From: Beroe forskalii
Taxonomy: Eukaryota; Ctenophora; Nuda; Beroida; Beroidae
Length of the DNA stretch: 64,000 bases
Assembly: GCA_011033025.1 (NCBI GenBank)
Contig: WFMF01000246.1
Span: 1 to 64,000, forward strand
Reading direction: 5' to 3'
Positions within the stretch are counted from its first letter, which is position 1; each line of letters begins with the position of its first letter. Position numbers and translations under genes: made by a program. Below, one piece after another: positions 22,590-35,200 of the stretch. The notes under the pieces were generated by a model, which worked only from the letters and a program-made list of their open reading frames with translations, was not told the DNA's origin and did no database searches.

Positions 22590-23205
22590 TTAACCATTCT
22601 TAAGCCCGCATGGGTGTGTGTACGCACCGCGCGCTTCCCTACGGGACACACACATATTCTATTCATATGGTGGGGAATCGCGCCGGCTTCCTAAGCCCGC
22701 ATAGGTGTGTGTTCCCCTAACCAGGGGCGTAACCTGGGTCCTGGTTAGGGCAAAGGTGTGTGTACGCGCCGCGCGCTTCTCTACGGGAAGCGCGCCGCGC
22801 GACGATAACAGTGATATACGCGTTTAGCAACGCGCGCGCCGGCGCGCCGCGCGAGTGAAACAGGGATATACGTCGCGTGTTTAGCAACCCTAACCAGTAC
22901 CAGGACCTATGCTCTAACCAGATCCTTCCCCTAACCAGGGGCGTCGCGCCGCGCAATCCGTGCGTGAAACCTTAACCAGGGCGCTGGTTAGGCTAGGGCA
23001 ACGTTTGTCAGACTATGTTTGACCCGCTTCAATTGATCCGCAATTCAAGCCCCGCAGCGGCTTGCAGTGTCACTCGAAAGGGTCTATCAACGATACACAA
23101 GGCAACGTCTGTCGGTCGTTAAACTTATTCGAAGAACGACAATACCAAATACGTAGTTGTCTGACGGACGTCGTCCGCGAGGGGTCAGGCAACGCCTGAC
23201 AAATA
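22590..23205. repeat. GC-rich dispersed repeat, copy 2 (inverted relative to 1-1.5 kb)
   Basis: CpG-rich, with internally repeated ttaagcccgcatgggtgtgt and taaccaggg/ccctggttag motifs, ending with gaggggtcaggcaacgcctg. This end and the cccgcataggtgtgtg motif match copy 1 in reverse complement. It may be a GC-rich element family with internal duplications. Confidence 0.5.
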
Positions 23206-24250
23206 CGTAGGGAGCCGCGCGCGCGTATTGAAAATATGCATCTACCTCAAATCGGTAATCGGCACTGGATAGTAACCAGACGCGTCATTGTTGTTTAGCA
23301 ACTGCACGGTATGGCCGGCCTGCTGAGCAAAACTTGAGCTTAGAGCTACGCTAAAGCCTAAAATGCACCTCTTTAAAGAAATAAGCCATTTATTCTTACG
23401 ATAGTTCATATAGAATTTGTATTAAAACTAAAAGCATCTGAGTCCTTACTACTTCATGCTGATCAGAGTCTGAGAAAACTGAAAGAAATTGCAGCTATAA
23501 TTTCAAATTAAAAATTGGTTTGAAACAACAAATTGACATTAAATTTAATTCACAAGTGCCAAGATTTAATTTCAAATTGTACCAATTAAATCACTAACAA
23601 AAATAAATAGTAAATACCACTCACTCAATTTACGTCGGTTAAAAATATTTGTCTACATTTTATGATATCAAATACTCAAATAATTTCATGTCATTCAAAT
23701 TTGAACACTTTCCCTGCGCACCATTTAAAATTAAACAATAAATCAATAATCCATTCATGAGACTGAAGGTATCATATAATAGTTAAAAGAAGTGGGTCCT
23801 CTCTGTGCATCAACGTTTCACAATTTCACATCATGATCAAGTACTTATAGTCCATGCCAGAATATAAATGAGTCCTCTGCTGTATTCCCTTGGCCAATGT
23901 CTAATTGTTTCAATAATTGATCCAGTTTCCAGTTTTTCGTCTTATCAAACCAAAAACATGGCGGATAACGTTTGAAGTTCTGGACCGGAGGAAGCTTCAT
24001 ATTTTTGGCTGTCTTAAGTTTCGAACCTGATCTTAAGATCTTTGCTGACGCTTGACTATCACAAATCTATGACTCAGTCATTTCACAACTAATCCAGAAG
24101 GTTACCATTCATCAAGAACCTATTTCAGCAATATCCAATGCCTGGAACGATCTACCAATATAGTATAGGTACCATGCTAATATATTATGATATGCCGAGA
24201 AATAAGCCGTCAAGATATCGTCACCAACATAGCACAATAAAGTTAGTTGA
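23206..24250. other. Intergenic; nothing recognised
   Basis: AT-rich sequence downstream of the propeller gene's stop codon at 24,337 (minus strand). No gene seen. Confidence 0.4.
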
Positions 24251-24264
24251 TGATGTTTTCCCGT

Positions 24265-24375
24265 ACGAAAGTGGCTAGGAGTTGTAGCTCCATATAAGGA
24301 GTTGCGCCAGGAGTTGTAGCTCCATATAAGGAGCTGCTAGGAGTTGTAGCTCCATATAAGGAGCTGTGCTAGGAG
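24265..24375. repeat. Tandem repeat, unit about 30 bp, 4 copies, reaching into the last exon
   Basis: Units of ggagttgtagctccatataa plus ggagctgctag. The array overlaps the 3' end of the terminal coding exon of the propeller gene, whose last codons and TAG stop lie in one unit. Confidence 0.8.
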
Positions 24376-27300
24376 CTTGGGATCATTCTCCGAGTCCGCC
24401 TCAATACAATCCTTCCTCCTTGCAGACTTCAGCCCTGAAAGAAACACGATTGTCAATGTTAGGGTGCGCCCTTTTTCTCAATGAGCTGATCACGAATATA
24501 AGATATTTTAAAATGGACAAATCCATCGGGATTATAAAAGAGACTAGCAGGCCCGTTGGGCCTGCAAATACACAGCTCATTCGGCGCTGCTACGCAGCAC
24601 CTCGTTTAAAATTCCCCTTATCATAAAACTTCAAAAATCTGCTGAATTACCTTTCACTTCGTAATCGTCGAAGCCAATGCCAGATCCGCAGAGAAGAGAG
24701 GGTAGTTCCTCATCCCCGTGAACATTGCAGAAACAGCTGACAGGACCCTGTGGAGTCATGGAATTAGAATCAGAGTGAAATGAGAGTGAAATCGGGTGAA
24801 TTTTCAGCAATACAATACAATACAATACAATACAATACAATACAATACAATACAATACAATACAATACAATACAATACAATACAATACAATACAATACAA
24901 TACAATACAATACAATACAATACAATACAATACAATACAATACAATACAATACAATACAATACAATACAATACAATACAATACAATACAATACCATACAA
25001 TACAATACATTACAATACAATACAATATGTGTTACAATACTCAGATTTTCCACTTGTTTCGCTGCCACAGCGTCGATATCAAAGGAAGCTAACATTTCTT
25101 CTGTTTCATCAGTAATACCAGAGATATTGGAAATTGAGAAAAGTTGATCTTAATTAAATCAGGATTGTTAAATACGTTAAAAAATTTCTTCATCAAAATC
25201 AATAGAAACTGAGAAAAGTTTATTTTAATTTACACAGGGTTGTTAAATACGCGAAAAATCGTAAAAAGATACGGTTATTGGCTCCTGGAGAAAAATGCGC
25301 GTATTTTTCTCAAAATATTGCTTTAATAAAAAGGTGGATAATGAATTGATTTGCCATTATCACTCACTTGATTTCCTCAACATGGACTCTTCGGCTTCAC
25401 CAATAACACTTGAATCATCCAAATCTGCCTCATCATCAGCGTAATCGAAGGTCGTCTCTTTCTTCAAGAGAGCGTTATTGGATAAAGGTATCTCCTTTGA
25501 CGAATGGGCGTCCTTTGGTCTGGACATTTCCCCGTTTCCTGACGGAGTAGAATCTTCCTCATGAGACTTCAAAACCTCTCCATTTTCTGAATGCACGGAG
25601 TCGGCACAAACCGAATCAGCCTTTGCGTTGGAGAAGTGGAAAGATCCTTTCCGGCGGTCGAACTTAACGTTTCCCGCGAGAGACTGCTCGTCCACACTCG
25701 TGACTTCGTCGTAGTTCTTAGACCCGTTAACCAGACCGTTGTGGGTACCGTTGTGGAGGACCAAGTCATCGTCAGCACTGCCAAGCTGCGCGTTACGCAA
25801 CCCTCCTGCCTGGTGGGAAATGTGGGGGGTTACGCAACCCTCCTGCCTGGTGGGAAATGTGGGGGGTTACGCAACCATCCTGCCTGGTGGGAAAAGTGGG
25901 GGGTTACGCAACCCTCCTGCCTGGTGGAAATGTGGGGCGCAACCCTCCTGCCTGGTGGGGAAATGTGGGGGTTACATAACCCTCCTGCCTGGTGGGACAA
26001 GTGGGGGTTACGCAACCCTCCTGCCTGGTGGGGAAAAGTGGGGTTACGCAACCCTCCTGCCTGGTGGGGAAAATGGGGGTTACGCAACCCTCCTGCCTGG
26101 TGGGACAAGTGGGGGGTTACGCAACCCTCCTGCCTGGTGGGAAATGTGGGGGTTACGCAACCCTCCTGCCTGGTGGGACAAGTGGGGGGTTACGCAACCC
26201 TCCTGCCTGGTGGGAAATATGGGGGGTTACGCAACCCTCCTGCCTGGTGGGACAAGTGGGGGGTTCCGCAACCCTCCTGCCTGGTCGGAAAAGTGGGGGG
26301 TTACGCAGCCCTCCTGCCTGGTGGGAAATGTGGGGGTTACGCAACCCTCCTGCCTGGTGGGAAATGTGGGGGGTTACGCAACCATCCTGCCTGGTGGGAA
26401 AGGTGGGGGGTTACGCAACCCTCCTGCCTGGTGGGAAATGTGGGGGGTTACGCAACCCTCCTGCCTGGTGGGAAAGGTGGGGGTTACGCAGCCCTCCTGC
26501 CTGGTGGGAAATGTGGGGGGTTGCGCAACCCTCCTGCCTGGTGGGAAAGGTGGGGGGTTACGCAACCCTCCTGCCTGGTGGGAAATGTGGGGGGTTACGC
26601 AACCCTCCTGCCTGGTGGGAAATGAGGGGGGTTACGCAACCCTCCTGCCTGGTGGGAAATGTGGGGGGTTACGCAGCCCTCCTGCCTGGTGGGACAAGTG
26701 GGGGGTTACGCAGCCCTCCTGCCTGGTGGGAAATGTGGGGGGTTACGCAGCCCTCCTGCCTGGTGGGAAATGTGGGGGGTTACGCAACCCTCCTGCCTGG
26801 TGGGAAATATGGGGGGTTACGCAACCCTCCTGCCTGGTGGGAAATGAGGGGGGTTACGCAACCCTCCTGCCTGGTGGGACAAGTGGGGGGTTACGCAACC
26901 CTCCTGCCTGGTTACAAATAGGTCAGTGGGGAGGGAAAATGAACAGTGAGAAAACAATAAAAAGTAAACAGTGGATGAGCAAACAGTCAACAGTAAACAT
27001 TTAACATTCAACAGTCAACAGTAAAAATTTCGCAGTAAACAGCTCTTTAGCTTAATTCTCACCGCATCGCCCTCCTCTCCCCCCACACTTTCCACTGGGA
27101 AGCGTATAGCGAGGACCACTCCAATGTTGGTTCCCACCCAGACCAGGGCTCCGTCGTAGAACAGTGTGGTGATGTACAGGTCGCTCTGTTGCAGGTCCAA
27201 GCCGTGACGAAGACCTGTACGTAGCAGGTAGCCCTGAGGAAGGGAGGGGTTAGCCCTGGGGGAGGGGGGTTTAGAAGGAGGGAAACCCCGGCTTAGCAGT

Positions 27301-30300
27301 TCTCAGCAGGTAGCCCCCGGGGGGATTATATAGTAACCCTGACAAAATGAGGGGAGTGTTTAGAAACACTTAGATAAGAGGGTTGGGTTGTCAAACCCCC
27401 GTAGAATTCTGAATTGGTTGGTACAATGTCAAATCATGGTCATTCTAAGGTCAGATCAATTAAATTGAAATGATTTGTCTGCCAGTCTCTATCTAGACTT
27501 TGAGAAAAGAGGACCATCATTGATTTGGGAATGCTAAGAGATTAATAAGACATCTGAATTAAGGAACTATTCCAAGTAATATACACGGTATAATTTCATA
27601 AGTTATAACATCGCCTTGGTATCCATCACCAAGATTAAAAGTTTGGCAAACAATGACAAGGCTATAATTATCCCATATATGGGCATTAATCGCCGACTCA
27701 AGACATAGTTAATGCTGGATCATTGCCTTGAGCTTCTTTTCGTGAGGGAAAAGCAGGACAGATCTTCAGGGGTTTGATCAGCTGTTTGACAAAGACGACT
27801 CTTTGATCATCACAAAATACTACAAATAAAAACTTCCCGCAGATATTGATAAATTGGGCCGATTCCAATAAGACATTGAATAATATATTCTCCTTAGTCG
27901 TGTCAACAGGAATCCACACAGCGATTAACACAGGAATTAACACAGCAATAACCACAAGCATTGAAAATCAACACATGAATTCCTATCACCAATTGAAAGT
28001 AGACTAAAGCTTACCTTGAGGGAAATGACTCTGAGGACGCGTTTGGTGTTGGTTGCCACCACCACCAGTTTGGTGGACTTGGAGAGACTGATCCACACGG
28101 TATCCCCGATGTGGACTATCTCACGGATACACTCGTTCTCGTTCAGCACTACCTCGATCTGAGCCGGGAATGTTCGTTAAAAAAGGTATAAGGTATCTGA
28201 TATTTAGCAAGGCATCAGAGGAATCCATTAACTATCACAACAAGAATTGCTCGAGCTGAGGGAAATGTAGGTATCAGAGGAGTTTATCTATCACAGCAAG
28301 AATTGCGCCTGCCGGCACAATACTTTTTTGCGTTGTTACCGTAGGCAGGCGCTTATTTCCCTCCCCTGCAGTGCTTGATGTGGCCGGTAACAATTTATAA
28401 TTCCAGAGTAGACTTAGTTTTAATACATCAGTTATACCCTCCATGCTCTTTTGTACTGTTTGAGTGTTTGGTAACCTTTCTATTATTTCAGTGATTGAAT
28501 AAAATCACTAAGTCTCAGTACGGCTCAGTATACAACAAGAAAGCTTAAATGAGTAAATGGCACACATCTACGAGCCCTTTCTATTGTTATACTCTACAAA
28601 TGTATAAAAACACAATATATTGAAGTATATATTTGATGAATTAAGCCCTTTGTTTGAGTTTTGATGCTCTTTGCGTCATGGGTGCGAACACTAAATAGAA
28701 ACATTCAAGTTTCTGCGACTCAAAAGGTTAACAAGTCGTAGTGTTGACTTCAAAGTGAAATATGGATGATTCATTGCTTATATCTCCAATGGGCGTCAAA
28801 GATTGCCAAAACATCGGCATGGTGTTAAAGTCAAAATGGTCAACCTCAGTTTCCCCCATAGCTTGCAATATTACTGATGCATGAAACCGACCGTTTTGAC
28901 GATCAATTTGTTTCAACTAAATTGCTGCAGTATTACCATAAATTCATCAAAACTTAATACGTCAGAGATTTAATGAGATTCGGTGACAGTTCAAATTTCA
29001 TTTTTGTGTGCGCAGCGTATGTTTGCGCGGCGTAAAGACATATAAATAACATGTCAGTACGCCTCGCAAACTTACGCCGCGCACACAAAATTGCAGATCG
29101 AACCACCAAGGATAAACTCACCTTCTCGTCTATTCTGTAGTTGAGGGCATTGCAGACCGCTACTGAGGGTCCCGTGCCACACCACACCTTGTTGTCAATC
29201 TCAAGAATCCTCCGCAACTTCTTACCTGGATAATTAACCTAATTAATCTAATTTACTGCCTAATTAGCAACATTATTAACAGCCTAATAAACAGCCTAAT
29301 TAACAGCCTAATAAGTAACTTAATTAACAACTTAATTAGAAACCTAATTAAAAAGGATGTAAGAATTCCGAATCCACGACAGACAAAATTTAAGCAAGCA
29401 CGGAAGGTTTTCCCTTATGAAGTAGAAATTCTTGAATCTAGTGGCAGTTATTCCGTCATGAAACATATTTTATCCATTTACCTGTGATCCATTAACTTGT
29501 GATCCATTTACCTGTGATATCGACGACAACAAGTTGGTAATTATCCATATCCCAGAGTCCATCTCTGTTTCGAGAGTAGACAACCAAAGCCCCGTTATGG
29601 AGCGATAAGAAAACGTGGGGCTCCGAGTAAACGATCTGAAGAACGCTGCAAGGGAAGGAACGGTAAGATAAGGGGAGGGACGATAAGATAAGGGGAGGAA
29701 CGATAAGATAAGGGGAGGAACGATAAGATAAGGGGAGGAACGATAAGATAAGGGAAGGAACGATAAGATAAGGGAGGAACGATAAGATAAAGGGGAAGGA
29801 ACGATAAGATAAGGGAGGAACGTTAAGATAAGGGAGGAACGATAAGATAAGGGAAGAACGATAAGATAAGGGGAGGAACGGTAAGATAAGTATTTTCTTG
29901 GGGTTGAAAACTCGGCCACTCAGGTTTACAGTTACAAAACATATTTTGAAATGTCAAGCAAGACTCATCAAAGATCACGACTCATCAATGCTATGCTTCA
30001 ACAAACATTTCCTTGTGTTTGAGTATTATCAGCTCACCTGCCGCTCAACTTGTGCGAGTAGACCTGGTTAAAGGGCTCCTTGAGCTCTACAATGAAGAGT
30101 CTACCGTCAGAAGTACCCATCCAACAAGAACACCCTTCTCCGCTCCCTTGGGGACCGAACAGGACCTTCTTAGCTCGGATCTGAAAATATGGGGAAAATG
30201 TTAGGGGAAAATGTGAGAAAATTTGGGGGAACAGTTAAGTTTTAAATTCTACATTTTCATTATGGAAAATCAAATATGAGTTTGCTGACGATAACAAGGA

Positions 30301-30738
30301 AACGTTTACAAACTAAATGTTCTCATTACAGAGTGGAATAGCGCCGTTTCCCCGGGAAATTAAGAAACAGAGTTTATAACTTTTCGAACACTTAGACAGT
30401 TCATTCATTTCATTGAATGGTTGCTACATAACTAACACCTATCATGAAATGAATCAGTGAATAATTGAGTAATTGCTTTACGGCGTCGAAAATATAATAT
30501 CCTCTACCCATGAGAAAGCAATTTCGAAATGACAGATTCTAAATTGCTTCAGGTAGGATTGAAGTGCCACCCATTAACATAATGAAGTGAATAAAAGGAT
30601 GCCAAAAATGAGGAAGAAAAAAATGTTATTAATATCACAATATAGAACATTTCGATATCAGATTATCAGATGACGCTGACCCCATCCTGACAATACCTCT
30701 TCCATGGTATCTTGAGCTCGGTTCTTCACAACTTCCAT
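24337..30738 (-). CDS. WD40-type beta-propeller protein, JIP3/4- or ARHGEF10-like C-terminal domain
   Basis: Minus-strand exons: 30738-30697, 30180-30038, 29645-29512, 29225-29122, 28158-28015, 27233-27063, 25785-25368, 25100-25054 (or -25036), 24747-24651, 24434-24337. All introns are GT-AG and phases join; 465 aa. Blade motifs in order: CWMGTSDGRLFIVEL, VFLSLHNGALVVYSR, KVWCGTGPSVAVCN, TVWISLSKSTKLVVVA, LVWVGTNIGVVLAIRFP, an acidic Ser/Asp-rich insert of about 140 aa, then LLCGSGIGFDDY and a terminal LLIWSYNS. This order, including the insert before the last blade and the IW ending, matches the propeller of JIP3/4 scaffold proteins and ARHGEF10/17 RhoGEFs, which sits at their C-terminus. 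No coiled coil or DH domain was found upstream, so the N-terminus may be missing: an in-frame TGA precedes the ATG, unless an AG at that point is an acceptor. Choice between the two families is open. Confidence 0.75.
24808..25028. repeat. (AATAC)n pentanucleotide array, about 44 units
   Basis: Nearly pure aatac units from 24,808 to about 25,000, with a few variant units at the right edge. It lies in intron 8 of the propeller gene, starting within about 10-30 bp of the donor of exon 8. Open in several frames only because five-base repeats lack stops. Confidence 0.95.
25794..26912. repeat. Minisatellite, unit about 37 bp, about 30 copies, against an acceptor site
   Basis: Units read ttacgcaaccctcctgcctg then gtgggaaatgtgggggg, with aaatg/acaag/aaagg variants. 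The array begins 8 bp beyond the exon-7 acceptor of the propeller gene, so on the gene's strand the branch-point and pyrimidine region of intron 6 is itself minisatellite (cccacatttcccaccaggca units). The long open frames here reflect a unit without stops in three frames and are not coding. Confidence 0.92.
29648..29895. repeat. Minisatellite, unit about 18-20 bp, about 12 copies
   Basis: Units of ggaacgataagataagggga. The array starts 3 bp beyond the exon-3 acceptor (29,645) of the propeller gene, in intron 2; the gene-strand complement (tcccc ttatcttatcgttcc) is pyrimidine-rich and supplies the acceptor tract. Confidence 0.9.
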
Positions 30739-32217
30739 CGCATGCACCTTCCCTCACAAAAAGTGTGTCCTGGCAACCCGTGCAGGGGAGTTTAGGTTAA
30801 CCACGTGCAAGAAAGAGAGTGAAGAGTCGTCAGTACACGTCACCACAACAAGAAGTGGTATAAGCTGGGAGGGTAAGATTTTAGGAGGTTAAGGGGGTGA
30901 GATTAGGGGTTATGGGGTATCAAATTATATGAAAGTATGAAGGGATAAAGTCAGAAGACCAGATCTAAGACCAAAAGCCCGGGTTTCTAGAAGCCTCACA
31001 TTCTCGAAGTTTCTGCGACCTTGTGTTTGAACGATGAAACAGGACGTTTGAGGAACGCGTCCTTCGTCTGTCGGAAGAGGACGCGCCACTTCTGCTGCGT
31101 CGTGTGTCCCCGCCTCGTCGCGGCACTCCTCCTCCAGCCTCGCCCGAACCGGAGGAGGGACCGTCTTCGTTTACGTACTCCGCGATAAACTACTGACTTA
31201 CTGAATAACTTGCTAACGAGGGGGGGGGGCTGGTAGATCGGCCAAAAATAATAATGTTATATATGAACGATCTCTAAGAAGGGTTAAAGCTCTTGTAAAG
31301 CACGATACGGGGGTAAATAATTTTTTATCCTTCTCAAAGCTGCAGGAACAGTGTAGAGTTAATGGAATTATTTTCCATTGATAAATTAATTGATATACTT
31401 TAGAAAAGGAGTTAGGTTTAAATTTCTATAAACTTACTTGAGTGAGCCATCTGAGTATTAAAGAATTTGATCGTTATGTTTTGATTTTTGACAATAAATG
31501 ATTTGGATTTTCTGTGGTTGCAAACTTGCAAAAGAGTGGTTATGTCAGTTTTGAATATTCATTTTTGAATTTAATAGAAAATTCCATAGAAATCAATGAA
31601 TACTGAATAGCATATTTGGAATTAAAGTATAACCGTTAAATAAATGTAAATTTAACGTGGAGTATAATATTGTATACGTGTATATAATCAACGAATTTAC
31701 AAACTTCTTCGCATAGATAGTCCTATATTTTGTATTTCAAACCGCCAATATGATATACTTCACAAATTTTAACTTCTTTTTATCGAGGAAAATGATATAA
31801 TTATTTAAGAATAAATATATAAATATATAAATATAATTATTTAAGAATAGAAGTGCATTTATCTCTCCAATGAAAATCTTTCTTTGCGTCTTGTAAATAC
31901 AGGCCTTGTGTCCTTTAAGCCCTTTCTTGATGTTTTCGTAGATTAGAATCATGTAAGGGTCATTTCGATAGCAAGTTCGTATTCACGACTATTTATGATT
32001 ACCACTGCTTTATAGTGTTCTTTCACAATAATTTGAATTCGGAATTGAATTTTAAATTATTATTCGATTAAATAAATTTTGTGATTATATGATTTCTCAT
32101 TGCCCTTGGTGCTTGAAGGAGTTTCAAACTTGATGTGACCCAACTTACAATTTATGACCTTGCAAAACAGATTGCCCTAGCCCAGTACTTTTCCAAGACA
32201 TGTTTTTCAAGGAAAGC
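30739..32217. other. Between propeller and receptor genes; one GC-rich patch
   Basis: AT-rich except 31,020-31,190, which is CpG-rich and open in both directions: plus strand FEERVLRLSEEDAPLLL then a proline-rich run; minus strand an Arg/Ser/Gly-rich run. It could be a short exon, for instance of the missing upstream part of the propeller gene, or a CpG-island promoter. I cannot decide. Confidence 0.35.
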
Positions 32218-35200
32218 TTATATGATAGAAGTTTCGTATTCTGTTGGTAAGGCACTCTCACTGCCATTGTCCTCAGGCTCACCCACAGTTCTCTTTTTCT
32301 TACTAATACTCAGATTGATACCCTCACCTCCTCCTTGCTTGTAAAAGCATTCGTCACTAACACCTGTGTGTACATCATCCAAATGTTCTATTGACTGAAT
32401 TCCTTCACTATCTCCAAAGCCATGTTTATCCGCCCTATCAACTTTGTTGACACTTACTGTACTATCAACTTCAGTTCCAATCATGGTTTTGTCTACTTCA
32501 TCCCCAAAGTTGGTTTCACTGGTACTACTGCGGTGACTTGTAAAGCTAATTCTCATCCTGGTTGTCTTGTCGGTGAGGTGTATGTTGGATGAGTTGGTCC
32601 CTGTTGCTGCTTGGTCCTCTATTATAACTTCCAGACTACTTCGTCTAGTGTCGGTAGCTTCTGGTGCGTCTAGCCTGTAATTTGTAAATGTCACGATAAT
32701 ATCCTGCTCATAATAAAAAACTAAATTCAACGATTATTGCGAGATTTTTCGAGAAAGGGCTTATTCAATAGTCTCACCCTTTTCCTGAGAGGACGTTAGA
32801 CTCTTTAGCTGTCAGGGAGAAGACTGGTCTGTTAGTCTCCTTCATTGGTGTACTGCTCAATGCCTGTCAGTTTCGTGTTGTTGAGATAGGATAGTATGGT
32901 TTTCAATACTTCAACTTGCACTTGCATTTATATTTAGATTATGCATTTAGATATCAAATCTCGCTTCATTAAAGAACCCTTTGAAGTTCGACGTTTTGAT
33001 AGGTATCTAATAAACATAAGAAATTGAAACAGGCCTGATCGGGTCCCCGGTCCATATTCGTTTAGAGTAAGACCCCCGCCCTTCGGGCTGCGAGTCAAAA
33101 CCGGATACATCTCTCGGGCTGCGCCCCGGGAAGTTTTCCCAAAATGAACCCGATAGGCGTGTATCAAATTCTAGTCAATAACTGTCTCATTTGGAGTCCA
33201 ACTAGAATAAAATTTCTGGACATCCTCATGTTAGAGGTGTCTTCATTGCTGAAAGTTTTCCCCTACTACTGTCTGCACTCACCAGCACACCATTCTGCAA
33301 GGAGTACCCTATGACATTGGTAACCACCAGTAGAAATGCTGTGGTTAGAGCTCGCTTCCCAGCCTCTGCTATCACGTGATCTGTAACCTGTCTGTCACGT
33401 GTCACCCCACGTGTGTCACGTGGTAACCCACGTGTGTCACGTGCCTTGTCACGTGACATCTCCTTCCTTCTCCTGACCAGCACATGGTGTGACCTGACCA
33501 CGGCTACTCCTGCAGTGATATAGCCATTATTGGTACAAACTAGGGTATTGATAGGTTCATAGTTTCATACCTTGTCCATTCTGACTGTTACAACCTTCCA
33601 TGAATTTTAGAGTTTGAAAGTGCTAAATGGCCTAAGCAGTATAAAAAGCTATAACAATGGCCAATTGATTTAAATAATTTGTAATTCAAATTTTCACCTA
33701 GTAGGACATTCCCGCAGATGGTTAATGTGAATGGGAGTAGAGCCAGGATTAGCTTAATCCAAACGTAGTAGAACAGAGTAGGGCTCCTCGGGTTTACTAC
33801 TACTTTAGGAATGCCTGCGAGAGAGCATAATGATAGAATTCTCATTATTCCCGAGCATGGAGCTTGCACTTTTGTGATAAAATTGAACAGCAAAAGCAAT
33901 TTAATATGACATGACATAATATAATTATCTTCTGTCATATTTGTCATATGTTCTGTAATACTCGGTTATTAAATATGGGTTCTAATAAAAGCTCATTATT
34001 TGGTTTAATAGCTACCTGCACAGGTGCTGTATGCAAAGTCGTATACTGAAGAAAACAGGAGGGATTCCAGGCAAATGTTGGTAGCGAAACAGCAGAGGGT
34101 AGCTGCCCCCGTACGATTTGAAGTCAGGAAATACCTGAAATTACTGCTTTAGAACGTGGATAGAATGAGATCGGGAGAGATCTTACAACAGGGAATTCTC
34201 AAAATAGCTTAGGAGTTTTATGAATTGGCTCCACTCAGAAGGAATTATTAATGTTTGCATAGGATCCGGGATCCCTTTAGATGGGATGATAACACAGGTT
34301 AGAGCTTAAAAATGATAAAAGCAAAGATATAAAAGTATAAAAACAGAGATTGAATTACTGACCGTGATTGGAACGGGAATATGTAGACAAACGCTTTGAT
34401 TGCAGTCAGTAGGAAACTTATCAGCTGTGCTATGAAAGGAAACACCTGAAAATAGATCAAACCTTATACTTAAGACTAAAAATTAAAATCGGATTTGTGC
34501 TTCTGCTTCTTTAATCCTAATATTTGAAATCTCGCAATCTTCAATTTTCTTTGATACCATGCCTTTTGAGCTACATTGAATTTCTTAATAATTCATGCCA
34601 ATCTTGAATAGCCACGTGAAGTTCTTTTGCTCGTGTTTTCACGCCCTTTTAATGCATTTCCTCTATCCTAAGTGGGTATTTAGCTCTACAGCCGCCCTCC
34701 GCGATTTCAAATCTCCTTATTAGTAGATACATGGTGACTGGTGAGCTTTTATAAATTTCAGCTATTCATTAACCAGAGATGTACGTCAAATTCAATAATG
34801 GCATATTGGCATCAGTAAAGGGACATATTCTTAATGGAGTGAGCCAATGTGGTGACTGCCGTGGGAAAATAGTTGCGAGTATGATTACTTGAGTACTTGT
34901 ATTGTATTGTAGGGGGGGGATCATGATTTTTTTGTATAATTGTCCAATGTGTACCCTGTTTTCTGAAGTTGGACAAAAAATTCGTTGGACAAAAAAATAC
35001 AAATATATACAAAAAATACAAAAAATATTGAAAAAATTTATATTGTCATTCAGACATTTCCATCTATGTATTGAGTGGATTAAATTAACAATGAATCGTC
35101 TCTTATTACAATTACATTGTTTTGGTTATTAACAAACCAAACCACATAACAATTAGGGCATATTATGCCTTAGGTCCGCCTTCCCGATGAGGTTCGCCGA

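Noticed and set aside
24770..25115. Long open frames of YNTIQ or LYCIV repeats
   Set aside because: They are translations of the stop-free AATAC pentamer in six frames; the same holds at 36,969-37,539 and 38,874-39,059.
25591..27004. Plus-strand frames of 300-420 codons (WWEMWG / LLPGGK repeats)
   Set aside because: They run over the 37-bp minisatellite, are open in three frames at once and enter the antisense of a well-supported exon.
32934..33167. Candidate TM7 exon for the GPCR-like gene
   Set aside because: The frame is hydrophilic (NEYGPGTRSGLFQF region), lacks acceptor and donor in suitable phase, and looks like an inserted repeat.
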